5,597 nucleotides of DNA, from assembly GCA_905215225.1 (NCBI GenBank), contig CAJMPM010000111.1, positions 1 to 5,597 of the forward strand. Reading direction: 5' to 3'. This stretch comes from an uncultured bacterium (lineage in GTDB: Bacteria; Actinomycetota; Coriobacteriia; Coriobacteriales; Coriobacteriaceae). Positions within the stretch are counted from its first letter, which is position 1, and each line of letters begins with the position of its first letter. The notes under the pieces are model-generated. The model did not search any database. It saw only the letters and a program-made list of their open reading frames with translations, and was not told where the DNA came from. A program made the position numbers and the translations under genes. This document shows, in pieces, positions 5,531 through 5,597 of this stretch.

Positions 5531-5597
5531 CCGGAAAGCCTGTTTGGCGCAGGGCCTCGTAGAGGACGATGGCAGCGCTGTTGGAGAGGTTGAGTGC
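5523..5597 (-). CDS. trmL: TrmL-type tRNA (wobble nucleotide 34) 2'-O-methyltransferase, C-terminal end (5' part outside window)
   Basis: The minus strand from 5597 reads 24 codons to TGA at 5525-5523. The peptide begins ALNLSNSAAIVLYEALRQTG, followed by FPGM. The LNLSNSxAIVxYE stretch is motif 3 of the SPOUT (SpoU) methyltransferase fold, which contributes to the knotted S-adenosylmethionine site. The wording and the very short tail after the motif fit TrmL (YibK/CspR type), which methylates the ribose of tRNA position 34, better than TrmH or RlmB. The missing residues beyond the window edge prevent certainty. The stop codon lies in the palindrome at 5496-5530. The second ATPase follows on the same strand after 144 bases with a probable promoter of its own, so a shared transcript is not needed. 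Confidence 0.82.
   Translation of the reverse strand, partial: ALNLSNSAAIVLYEALRQTGFPGM

Overview
The window is high-GC bacterial chromosome with dense, short-spaced genes. The gene families, the protein style and a repeated palindrome at gene ends fit an intestinal actinobacterium of the Coriobacteriia, with Collinsella or a close relative the best guess. This assignment rests on recognition, not on a database search.

Layout from left to right. (1) Positions 1-519, + strand: the last 172 codons of a TetM/EF-G-like translational GTPase, cut by the window start. (2) Positions 520-612: a short intergenic region with a palindrome (513-545) that supplies the stop codon of gene 1, three 10-bp tandem repeats inside a probable promoter, and a strong Shine-Dalgarno site. 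(3) 613-1731, + strand: a single-domain AAA/ORC-like ATPase with a C-terminal winged helix. (4) 1724-4237, + strand, overlapping gene 3: a UvrA-like twin ABC ATPase of 837 residues that lacks the UvrB-binding domain. (5) 4239-4273: a second copy of the palindrome, between two convergent genes. (6) 4278-5378, - strand: a full-length paralogue of the gene 3 ATPase, starting with GTG. (7) 5379-5522: an AT-rich upstream region and a third palindrome (5496-5530). (8) 5523-5597, - strand: the last 24 codons of a TrmL-type tRNA 2'-O-methyltransferase, whose stop codon again lies in the palindrome.

How the parts may work together. The first ATPase and the UvrA-like protein look like a two-gene operon driven from the repeat-containing promoter. 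The second ATPase is transcribed toward them from its own AT-rich region, so two homologous ATPases bracket the UvrA-like gene. UvrA paralogues without a UvrB-binding domain are known from drug self-resistance (DrrC type) and DNA-damage tolerance (UvrA2 type). A link between the ATPases and that activity is inference from position only.

The most distinctive non-coding signal is the family of three palindromes. They share the core TGAYAAAGGG and its complement, while their outer arms differ from copy to copy but stay self-complementary. All three sit at gene 3' ends, and two supply the stop codon at the same place in the element.
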